Positions 17,201 to 24,053 of a stretch of 24,739 nucleotides of DNA are shown here, one piece after another. The notes under the pieces were generated by a model. The model ran no database searches. It had not been told where the DNA came from and saw only the letters and a list, made by a program, of their open reading frames with translations. The stretch's first letter is position 1; every line of letters starts with the position of its first letter. The position numbers were made by a program, and so were the translations under genes. Origin of the DNA: a virus; IMG/VR virus record IMGVR_UViG_3300037558_000564, positions 1 through 24,739 of that record; one strand, written 5' to 3'.

Positions 17201-17977
17201 CTATGATTTTTCGTTAATTGATGTTTGTTGGGCTTCTTGAGAAGCTACTTGTATTATAGTAGGATCATTTATTATTACTCCAGCGTATTTTAATATGTTA
17301 ATTATTAAATTATTTTTTTCAGATATATCTAATTCAAAATCTACAGACGGACCAGAAGCACTGGCGTCATATAAGTATTGTCCTTGTGTACCAATATTAA
17401 ATCCCCAATTAGGAACAGTTGGTGCAAAAAGACAGTTTATATTTAATGTCATATTTGTAACAAAAGGAGTTACTTTAACAAGAAGTTGTTGCACTATAGA
17501 TGGAGCAACCAATGTAGTTGTTTGAGTTGTTACCGCTAACGGATATTGAACGGTAGGAATTGTTAGTTTAGACCTTGTAATTTTATTAAAATCTGATTGG
17601 CTAACTAATTCTGTTACAGAATTGTAAGTAGGATTTCCAGGATAGGTTGATATTATATCCCCTATTTTATATATAACGCCAGCTCCTGAGTATATAAAAC
17701 CAAGGTTTGTTGTGTTATAAGTAAAGGCAGCATTTCTTTCGAACGGAAAAAGTTTATAAGCGGTGTCTTTAAACATGTTAAAAAACTCTGTATCGTTTTG
17801 AGTATTTTTTTGGTTTTGACGGTTTAATTGATTACCGTCTGGAAAGTAAGACATAAATATTTCGCTTTGTACTTGAGTTGCTAAACTATTAAACTCAGCT
17901 GGAGGTATATACCCTCTCTGTTCTTTGTTTAATATGTACAAGACTGTTTGATATACTGTGTTTATACTTACTGCCAT
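17201..17977 (-). CDS. Putative head-tail adaptor / neck protein, 258 aa
   Basis: The N-terminus (TVYQTVLYILNKEQRGYIPP, then AEFNSLATQVQSEIFMSYFP, residues 7-46) is a helical signature that I recall from conserved virion proteins placed just after the head genes in marine and crAss-like phages. The rest is beta-rich. No catalytic motif, signal peptide or membrane segment is visible. The gene is the first after the terminator-like hairpin at about 18000 and starts only about 20 nt past its U-run. Its stop is a tandem TAG-TAA (17203-17198). Position between capsid and ring-type genes suggests a connector or adaptor, with no direct evidence. Confidence 0.6.
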   Translation of the reverse strand: MAVSINTVYQTVLYILNKEQRGYIPPAEFNSLATQVQSEIFMSYFPDGNQLNRQNQKNTQNDTEFFNMFKDTAYKLFPFERNAAFTYNTTNLGFIYSGAGVIYKIGDIISTYPGNPTYNSVTELVSQSDFNKITRSKLTIPTVQYPLAVTTQTTTLVAPSIVQQLLVKVTPFVTNMTLNINCLFAPTVPNWGFNIGTQGQYLYDASASGPSVDFELDISEKNNLIINILKYAGVIINDPTIIQVASQEAQQTSINEKS

Positions 17978-17996
17978 TTGTTTATTTTTATATACT

Positions 17997-18018
17997 AAAA
18001 AGGCGGCCGAAACCGCCT
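17997..18018 (-). terminator. Rho-independent terminator-like hairpin with UUCG loop
   Basis: On the minus strand the RNA reads AGGCGGU-UUCG-GCCGCCU followed by UUUU. The arms 18018-18013 and 18006-18001 pair perfectly over six base pairs. A U-G pair closes a UUCG tetraloop, and a U-run follows at 18000-17997. It is by far the most GC-rich palindrome in this AT-rich stretch. It lies 21 nt after the stop of the 274-aa gene and about 20 nt before the next ATG. It probably ends or attenuates transcripts from the head genes. Confidence 0.85.
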
Positions 18019-18038
18019 ATATATAGTATCACTTGTTT

Positions 18039-18863
18039 TTATAGTTTTTTATCTATAGATTTATAGATTTCAACACCTTCGTCTGTTTTTAAGAAAGCCG
18101 CAAATGCTGAATAAGGATTTTCATCAAAAGGTACGTTCATTAATTTTCTATCATTCGATCCCCAACTAAAAGTTCGTTGATCTTGTGATAGCTTAATAAT
18201 CCCCATTTCCTGTGCTCTAATAGAAAAGTTTCTTAATTGCACATTTTCATCATTAGCTAAACTTAAAAATAGTTCAGGATTGCTTCTCGCAAATAATAAT
18301 AAATCTCTTTTTAATTCTTTTGAGCTCATATCATTTACTTTAGACCCTATTTCTACTCTTAAAATAGCTTCTCCAAAATCTACGTCCATTGCTCTAGCAG
18401 CGTTTAAAGCATCAATTTGAAGATCTAAAATATTCAAATCATCTGAAGCTTCTGTTACAGCACTAAATTCTTCGTACATTTTACCCTTTAAAGGATGGTA
18501 TAAAGATAATAGCTTTTGTAAATTTTGTTGTTCTTTTTTGACAGTTAAACTGCCTTTTAAAAATCTTATATGTCCCATTGTAACTTCACCTTTTTGTTCA
18601 TCTACAAGAGGTGAATCTTGATTGGTAGCATATCTTATTTCTCTTTGTTTTCCAGTTTTTTCGTCAAAGAATAATAAAGCGTGCTTTCGCGTGTGTTTAC
18701 CCGGTAATGTTAATGTTAAAGGATTTTTATTTCCTTTTAAATAATATACTCTATCTTTAATTTCCCACTCTGGTTTTGTGGGTTTTACTGGAGTAGCAAC
18801 TTTTGTTACCACTTCTTTTTGAGGTGCAACCTCAATAGTTCCTGCTTTAGCTTGTTTAGCCAT
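18039..18863 (-). CDS. Virion-associated protein of unknown function, 274 aa
   Basis: It starts MAKQAKAGTIEVAPQKE with a Lys/Pro/Val-rich flexible N-terminus (about 1-32). A beta-rich middle follows (WEIKDRVYYLKGNKNPLTLT, about 33-52, and HALLFFDEKTGKQREIRY), then a helical C-terminal half (LRVEIGSKVNDMSSKELKRD...). I recognise no enzyme motif. Its place between the capsid gene and the neck genes, preceded and followed by hairpins, suggests a highly expressed head-associated protein such as a decoration, head-completion or assembly factor. That is context only. The 25-nt leader up to and including its ATG is nearly identical to that of the scaffold gene (24 of 25 bases). The start codon is fixed by this shared leader and the absence of a better upstream ATG. 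Confidence 0.7.
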   Translation of the reverse strand: MAKQAKAGTIEVAPQKEVVTKVATPVKPTKPEWEIKDRVYYLKGNKNPLTLTLPGKHTRKHALLFFDEKTGKQREIRYATNQDSPLVDEQKGEVTMGHIRFLKGSLTVKKEQQNLQKLLSLYHPLKGKMYEEFSAVTEASDDLNILDLQIDALNAARAMDVDFGEAILRVEIGSKVNDMSSKELKRDLLLFARSNPELFLSLANDENVQLRNFSIRAQEMGIIKLSQDQRTFSWGSNDRKLMNVPFDENPYSAFAAFLKTDEGVEIYKSIDKKL

Positions 18864-18885
18864 AATATAATAAAATTAAATAGTT
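18861..18885 (-). promoter_or_regulatory. Shared AT-rich leader ending in the start codon of the 274-aa gene
   Basis: The minus-strand leader AACTATTTAATTTTATTATATT-ATG matches the leader of the scaffold gene (21657-21633) at 24 of 25 positions. The surrounding coding sequences are unrelated, so the match is not gene duplication. It contains no Shine-Dalgarno sequence. It may be a translation-initiation leader for a host that does not use Shine-Dalgarno pairing, or the downstream part of a repeated promoter. Confidence 0.55.
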
Positions 18886-18898
18886 ATAAAAGTAATAA

Positions 18899-18925
18899 TT
18901 ACCCCCGTCAGTTCAACGAGGGTAA
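18899..18925 (-). terminator. Hairpin after the capsid gene, possible attenuator or weak terminator
   Basis: The minus strand reads UUACCCUCGU-UGAACUG-ACGGGGGUAA. The ten-base-pair stem contains one U-G pair and has a seven-base loop. It starts 24 nt downstream of the capsid stop codon. The tail after the stem (AUUAUUACUUUU) is U-rich but broken, so termination would be partial. It may also protect the 3' end of the capsid mRNA. It is the only intergenic sequence here besides the UUCG hairpin with a clear GC-rich palindrome. Confidence 0.6.
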
Positions 18926-18948
18926 AAATTACATTAATGTTGAATCAA

Positions 18949-20424
18949 TTAGATTCCTTTGAATAATACAAAGTTGTTAGCAGCTTGTGTTACTAAACAT
19001 CTTTCAGATAGGAAGTTTACTTCCATAGCATCTAAAGTAGATGTAAATGCACCACCGGCAGAACCAGTTAACCAAGATTTCATTCTTCTATCATCAGCTT
19101 GTGAAGCTCTATATCTTACGTGTAAGAAAGGTCTTCTGATGTTAGTTCCTAATACTTGATCGTATACTGTTGAAGTTCCAGCAGGTACTAATACTCCTTC
19201 TACTGAATTGATACCTACAATTCCACCTCTTGTAGAAGCGTCATTTAAGTATTTCCAATCTGTTTTGTAAAAGTCGTAAGAACCTCTTCTAAATCCTGAA
19301 AATCCAAGATTTAAAGCCATTTCTTCTGAATTTTCGAATAATCCGAAAGCAGTACCTCCTTGAGATCCTCCTGAGATTGCAGCTAGCATATCATCAAAAT
19401 CCAAAGCAGTTTGTCTTTGTAAGAATAACATGTTTTCTTCAATAGCCCCTTGAGTGTCTAAGTTTTTAAGAATTGCATCAAATTCGTCAAGTCCAGCAGC
19501 AGCAGTAAATCCTACTTCTACATTACCACGAGATTGAATAGCAGCAAATAATCCTTCAGATCCAGGCATAGTAGCGTTAGCATAACCTGCTCCACCTGCT
19601 CCACCTGCGCCTATCTGGCTAAATTCACTTTCGATCATACTCATTTCTAAGTAATCTTCAAAACGCAATCTTGTTTCAGATTCAGCTTTTAAATACCATA
19701 AGTATCCAGATGTTCCGTCTTCAGTTGCAACTTCTACCCATCCAATTTGAGCCATATCAGATCCAGATACTATGTACTGGCTTCTTAGGATAATTGGTGA
19801 ATTAGAATATTGTGTAAACTGAGGTTCAACAGATTGTCTTGCCGCAGAGTTACCAACTCCAGCACCTATTGTAGTTCCTTTTGTGTAAGAAGAACCATAT
19901 ACAAATACTTTAATTGATCCTGAAGTTAAAGCAGCACCTCCAACAAGAGCAGCTCCACCGAAAGCAGATACAGCAATTGTTCCGTTAGCGCCAGCGGCAA
20001 CTGCAGGAATAGAAGCGGTAACAATACCTTTTTGCTCAGCACCTGTTGCAGTGTCTAAAAGAACAACTGTATCATTTACTGATATAACATTTTGTACCCC
20101 TGGAAGACCAGCAGCAGGTGCTACTGTAATAAGTCCACCAGCAAACGTACAATTGTCGTAAGATATGTGTAATCTATTTTGTTCTGACCAAATTACTTGA
20201 TCACTTGTCATTGGCATTTCAGCGCCAACCATTCTTAAGAAGCCAGATAACGTACGGTTTCCGTAACGCTCTACTTCAGCTTCATATACTTCTGGCAAAT
20301 ACTGCTGAGCGAAAGAATTTGAATCGCCCGCGTTAGCACCGCCGTTAAATTGTAGATAGTTGCTATTTAATAGCTCCTGTCTAGAGGAAGGGATTAAGCT
20401 TCCAAATTGTGGAGTTAAAGCCAT
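18949..20424 (-). CDS. Major capsid protein
   Basis: A 491-aa protein starting MALTPQFGSLIPSSRQELL. The signature stretch (YLPEVYEAEVERYGNRTLSG, then FLRMVGAEMPMTSDQVIWSE, about residues 43-82) is one that I associate with HK97-fold major capsid proteins of crAss-like and marine phages. A Gly/Ala/Val-rich beta insertion lies at about 94-190. The C-terminal part (RRPFLHVRYRASQADDRRMK and a Cys near the end) continues the capsid body. Size, placement directly after the scaffold gene, and a base composition visibly richer in G and C than neighbours (expected for a highly expressed gene) all fit. The leader is AACTAAAAAACTAAAAAATT-ATG without Shine-Dalgarno. A hairpin follows the gene. The capsid call is strong; the exact family is from memory. 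Confidence 0.85.
   Translation of the reverse strand: MALTPQFGSLIPSSRQELLNSNYLQFNGGANAGDSNSFAQQYLPEVYEAEVERYGNRTLSGFLRMVGAEMPMTSDQVIWSEQNRLHISYDNCTFAGGLITVAPAAGLPGVQNVISVNDTVVLLDTATGAEQKGIVTASIPAVAAGANGTIAVSAFGGAALVGGAALTSGSIKVFVYGSSYTKGTTIGAGVGNSAARQSVEPQFTQYSNSPIILRSQYIVSGSDMAQIGWVEVATEDGTSGYLWYLKAESETRLRFEDYLEMSMIESEFSQIGAGGAGGAGYANATMPGSEGLFAAIQSRGNVEVGFTAAAGLDEFDAILKNLDTQGAIEENMLFLQRQTALDFDDMLAAISGGSQGGTAFGLFENSEEMALNLGFSGFRRGSYDFYKTDWKYLNDASTRGGIVGINSVEGVLVPAGTSTVYDQVLGTNIRRPFLHVRYRASQADDRRMKSWLTGSAGGAFTSTLDAMEVNFLSERCLVTQAANNFVLFKGI
19586..19612 (-). repeat. Nine-base tandem repeat in the capsid gene (Gly-Ala-Gly runs)
   Basis: The plus strand has cctgctcca twice, then the diverged copy cctgcgcct. 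On the coding strand it encodes the glycine-rich turn IGAGGAGGAGYAN of the capsid protein. It could expand or contract by slippage in steps of three residues. It is probably just a flexible loop. Confidence 0.6.
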
Positions 20425-20438
20425 AATTTTTTAGTTTT

Positions 20439-21635
20439 TTAGTTAAATTTTTTTGTTTTAATTCGTAAGCTTTTGGAATCAGCACCGCTTATAGCTTTTA
20501 CCTTAAGTCCATTTATAAACACATCTCCTTGAGTAGACCTAGCTTTAGTACTACTTAAGTTTTTAGAACTGTTTACAACTTCCTTTACAGCATCTGCTTT
20601 TCCTTGCTCATAAAAATGAGCTGCGATCTTATCCACGTTGTCGGCCGCATACATAGCTTTGTGATAACCTTTTGTATCAGTAACATTACCTTCAGCGTCT
20701 AGGAACTTCCCGACAAGGTTTTTAATGTTTGATTGATTTTCTGCAACTTTATCACGATTTTGAATATTGTACTTATAATTCTTTTCTCCAACCTTAATAT
20801 CGAAACCTTCGAAATTGTCATTAAAAAGCTGTTTAGTACTTTCTTTAAATTGTGTATGTTGTTGCTCCGCTTGTTCTTGCTGCTCGTTATATCGGTTAAA
20901 AAAGTCCATAGCTTTTTGTTGATCTTGAGTAACGCCCGGTCTCAACTTGATCTCGTCGTAATACTTACTCTTAGTTTCTTCCAAATAGTTTTTGGCTTTT
21001 GCAACTTCTTCTTTAAACGCAATTTTCTTTTTGCGCATATCTTTTTCCTCATCAATATCTTCGTCATAAACAAAGTCTTCTAAAATGAGATCTATATCTT
21101 CGCCTTCTAAGTAAGGCTTTTCTTTTTTGTAATATTCTTTTAACAATGTAACATCATCCACTTTGGAATAGTCCGCATTTAGTCTAGTATAGTCCTCTAT
21201 TGTCCCACCTGTATCTTCCATAAAAGAAACAAGCTTTTCAATATTTTCCGGTAATTCTTTACCAAGAATTTTTTTGTCTTCCTTAGCTTTTTCAACTTCA
21301 GCTTTTACTTCTTCTACGCTATCTACTTTGACTTCTTTGATTGGAGAAAACCCTTCAACATCCTCGTTGGACTCTTGTACAGGTTCTCCCATCTTTGTGC
21401 TATCTCCGGATGGTTCTTCCACAGATACTTTCTCTGTTTCTCCGATTCGAATGGCATCTTCTTCTTGTTTAGGTATTGTTACTTTTTTAACGTCTGGCTC
21501 TAATTCAACTAAGGGTTCTTTAATATTAACCTTAACTGGCTCTTCGCTTACGTTTGCTAATTTTTTAGGAGTTTTCTTTTTAATTTTAAACTCACCTTCC
21601 TGTTTAACAGGTTCATTTGTTTTTGTTTCTGACAT
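20439..21635 (-). CDS. Putative scaffolding / head-assembly protein, 398 aa
   Basis: A highly charged, hydrophilic, mostly helical protein between portal and capsid genes, the standard place for a phage scaffold. Residues 1-110 are disordered and Glu/Lys/Pro/Val-rich. The middle has a very acidic stretch (DIDLILEDFVYDEDIDEEKD, about 180-199) followed by a coiled coil rich in Lys, Glu and Gln (about 200-275). The C-terminus is basic (KSLRIKTKKFN), as expected for a scaffold tail that contacts the capsid protein. No protease motif is visible, so scaffold removal by a protease encoded within it is not supported. The gene shares its 25-nt leader with the 274-aa gene and ends 14 nt before the capsid ATG. 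Function is inferred from composition and context. Confidence 0.75.
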   Translation of the reverse strand: MSETKTNEPVKQEGEFKIKKKTPKKLANVSEEPVKVNIKEPLVELEPDVKKVTIPKQEEDAIRIGETEKVSVEEPSGDSTKMGEPVQESNEDVEGFSPIKEVKVDSVEEVKAEVEKAKEDKKILGKELPENIEKLVSFMEDTGGTIEDYTRLNADYSKVDDVTLLKEYYKKEKPYLEGEDIDLILEDFVYDEDIDEEKDMRKKKIAFKEEVAKAKNYLEETKSKYYDEIKLRPGVTQDQQKAMDFFNRYNEQQEQAEQQHTQFKESTKQLFNDNFEGFDIKVGEKNYKYNIQNRDKVAENQSNIKNLVGKFLDAEGNVTDTKGYHKAMYAADNVDKIAAHFYEQGKADAVKEVVNSSKNLSSTKARSTQGDVFINGLKVKAISGADSKSLRIKTKKFN

Positions 21636-21657
21636 AATATAATATAATTAAATAGTT
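21633..21657 (-). promoter_or_regulatory. Shared AT-rich leader ending in the start codon of the scaffold gene
   Basis: The minus strand reads AACTATTTAATTATATTATATT-ATG, differing by one base from the leader of the 274-aa gene (18885-18861). It lies in the 30-nt gap after the portal gene, so any promoter would overlap the portal 3' end. No Shine-Dalgarno sequence is present. Confidence 0.55.
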
Positions 21658-21665
21658 GTTACTTT

Positions 21666-24053
21666 CTACATGAAAGCTTGCATGCCTTGATCAGGCTGAT
21701 TTTCAAAGTCTATTGGTAAGCCGTCATTTTTTCTTTGACTTATTAATTCACTTTGTTGTGTAGCTTCCATTTTGCTACGTTTATCTTTACGATCTTCAAT
21801 TGCTCCTTCTTTTTGTTGGATTGTTTGAACATCTAATTGTTTAAGTTGCATATCATATTGGAACTTTGTTTGCATTTTTTGCGCTTCTAATTGCGCCGCT
21901 ATTTCCATACGTTGTATTTCCATTTGATTTGTAGCTTGCTCAAATTGCACTTTAGAACTCATTATAGCTTCTTGCTTTTGAACTTCAGCCATAGCTGTTT
22001 TTTCTGCAGTATCAGCCTGTGCTTGCCCTTGAGCTGCAATATTAGCTTGCTGATTAGCTTGATCTTGTTTAGCTTTTGCTTTACGCTTTATTTTAAGCAT
22101 TTGATTTGCTAGCTTAAGATTTTTAATTTGTCTTAAGTCTATAGCGTCCTCTAAATCTAAACTTCCTTGTTGTAATGAAACTTGAATGTTTGCCTCAAGC
22201 TGTGCTAGCTCTTCGTCATCTGGCTCTAATTCTAAGAATATACCAAAGTCATGCAGGTTTAAATTTATAACCTCGTCTAAAGTTTTTATATTAAACGTTG
22301 ATATAGAATTTTGTAATGCACTTCTTGTAAGCGGAAATTCTAAAGCATCTGCTATTTTAAGAGCAATGTTTTCAGCTAGTTTAAGTGTTATATAAAGGCT
22401 AGACTGGTTAATATGTCTAGTAGCAACATTGGACGCATTAGCGGCCATTTTTTGCAGTCCCACGAGCGAATTCTTATCCATTGCTGTGCCGTCTCTTGCT
22501 TCGTTTAAGCCCGTTACATCACGTATCATTTGTAAATAATATTGATACGTTTGTATAAGTGCTGCAATTTTAGCTTGACCGCTTGAGCTATTAAGTTCTT
22601 GGATAGGTACTTTACCGGCATTCATATCACCGTCTTGTGTAAGTGATCTACCTACAATAGAACCTGTTTGGAAATACATATTAAGTGCTTCTGCAGGATT
22701 GTAGTTTGTGCCATTACCTAAATCAACTTCTGCAAGTCCGTCCATATCTAAGTATACACCGTCTGGTACCATACGAGATAAAACTTGCTGCAGCTTTAAA
22801 TGAGTTAATTGAATCATATCAGCAAAACCAATACATTTGCTTACAATAGATTCAATTCTTCCTTTGTACATTCTAGGTGCACATATAGCATAATTCATTT
22901 CAACCTTAGTTGTATCTGCTACGGGCCTTGACATATTTTCTGCCAACTCCCATTTAAGCATATCATTATTGCCTAATACTTTTGCTCCTGTATATAATAC
23001 TTCAATAGATCTTGATACTCTTTCAAAATTATCATTTTCAGGTGGGTTAAATGTATCTGGCTTTTCTAAAGCTTTCATTAACCCTTGTTCTGTTTGCTTT
23101 ATTTTAAATACTTGATTATGATATGTTTTGTATTCAAAGTATAAAACTTGTACAGTATTTTTATCGTAATTACCCCACCCCGTTACATATTGGCTGTTGC
23201 CTGGCATTTTTTGAATTCTAGCAAGTTCTTCTTCGGATATGTTAGGAAATTCTTTTTTAAGTTCAGGAATTGTTATAGACTTTACTTCGCCTACATAATA
23301 TATGTCATCAAAGTTTGGATCTTCCGTGTAAGAATAAATGGCATAAGCTGGATCTACATAATCAACTGTTACACCTTCTGCAGTATTAAAACCTGTTTTA
23401 GCAATAGCAATCCCTAGAACAGTTAAATCCATGTTTAATCTTTTCCTAGTAAGATCGTATTTGTTTTGAGCAAGCACAGATGATATAGCTTCTTCTTCTG
23501 CTATTTCAATTGATTGCTTGTAGCTTAGTTGCATATGAAGTTCAAGCTCTTCTTTAGACTCTGGTATTGTATCTATATTAGGTGTTTGGTATAAATCAAT
23601 TCCTAACGTTTGTTTTAAGCTATCTAAATATTCTTTAGCAACCATATCCTCATAAAGCATAGAAGCATAGTCCGTTCTTTTCTTTATTGATTGAGGATCT
23701 TGTGCATATGCTTTTATATCATAAGACTTAGATGAAATACCATTAACTACTATATCTACAAATTTAGATAATATAGGGACAGGCTTCCAGTCTAAGTTTA
23801 AATAAGATAAATCGCCATTAATTGACAGTTCATCTTTATACTTTTGTATTGATTGCTCTCCTCGAGCATATAATCTTAATTGGTGAAATTGATTCCAACT
23901 AGTTAAATATCTATTACCGTTAGTTCGACCTTGACCAAACCATTCATATTCAATAGCCTGCCCAACTTGCGTACCATATTCCAAACTCGCTTTCTCTGCA
24001 TCACTTACTACCTGACTTGGAAAAGCGCTGTTTGTGTTAGTATATATACTCAT
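21666..24053 (-). CDS. Portal protein
   Basis: A 795-aa protein directly after TerL, the usual portal position. The body (WNQFHQLRLYARGEQSIQKY near residue 60, then WKPVPILSKFVDIVVNGISS near 95) and the helix-rich portion around 515-545 (MIRDVTGLNEARDGTAMDKN) match what I know of portals of crAss-like and related Bacteroidota phages. From about residue 647 to 765 comes a long Gln/Ala/Lys-rich helical tail (AQGQAQADTAEKTAMAEVQK ...), expected to form the portal barrel or extend into the capsid. The protein ends QPDQGMQAFM. TerL's stop and the portal start touch without a gap (TAA-ATG), indicating coupled translation. The stop is TAG at 21668-21666. A dodecameric ring at the packaging vertex is known for the family, not shown here. 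Confidence 0.88.
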   Translation of the reverse strand: MSIYTNTNSAFPSQVVSDAEKASLEYGTQVGQAIEYEWFGQGRTNGNRYLTSWNQFHQLRLYARGEQSIQKYKDELSINGDLSYLNLDWKPVPILSKFVDIVVNGISSKSYDIKAYAQDPQSIKKRTDYASMLYEDMVAKEYLDSLKQTLGIDLYQTPNIDTIPESKEELELHMQLSYKQSIEIAEEEAISSVLAQNKYDLTRKRLNMDLTVLGIAIAKTGFNTAEGVTVDYVDPAYAIYSYTEDPNFDDIYYVGEVKSITIPELKKEFPNISEEELARIQKMPGNSQYVTGWGNYDKNTVQVLYFEYKTYHNQVFKIKQTEQGLMKALEKPDTFNPPENDNFERVSRSIEVLYTGAKVLGNNDMLKWELAENMSRPVADTTKVEMNYAICAPRMYKGRIESIVSKCIGFADMIQLTHLKLQQVLSRMVPDGVYLDMDGLAEVDLGNGTNYNPAEALNMYFQTGSIVGRSLTQDGDMNAGKVPIQELNSSSGQAKIAALIQTYQYYLQMIRDVTGLNEARDGTAMDKNSLVGLQKMAANASNVATRHINQSSLYITLKLAENIALKIADALEFPLTRSALQNSISTFNIKTLDEVINLNLHDFGIFLELEPDDEELAQLEANIQVSLQQGSLDLEDAIDLRQIKNLKLANQMLKIKRKAKAKQDQANQQANIAAQGQAQADTAEKTAMAEVQKQEAIMSSKVQFEQATNQMEIQRMEIAAQLEAQKMQTKFQYDMQLKQLDVQTIQQKEGAIEDRKDKRSKMEATQQSELISQRKNDGLPIDFENQPDQGMQAFM

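Noticed and set aside
17198-17203. Possible stop-codon reassignment (TAG read as an amino acid, as in some crAss-like phages)
   Set aside because: All genes are intact under the standard code. TAG ends the portal and 258-aa genes where expected. At the latter it is followed directly by TAA, so read-through would gain nothing.
18899-18925. Plus-strand terminator reading of the same palindrome
   Set aside because: On the plus strand the stem is followed by an A-run, not a T-run, and no plus-strand gene leads into it.
21274-21642. Plus-strand frame of 122 codons opposite the scaffold gene
   Set aside because: Its Ser/Thr-rich translation is the expected complement of the Glu/Lys-rich scaffold coding strand. 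It is not an independent gene.
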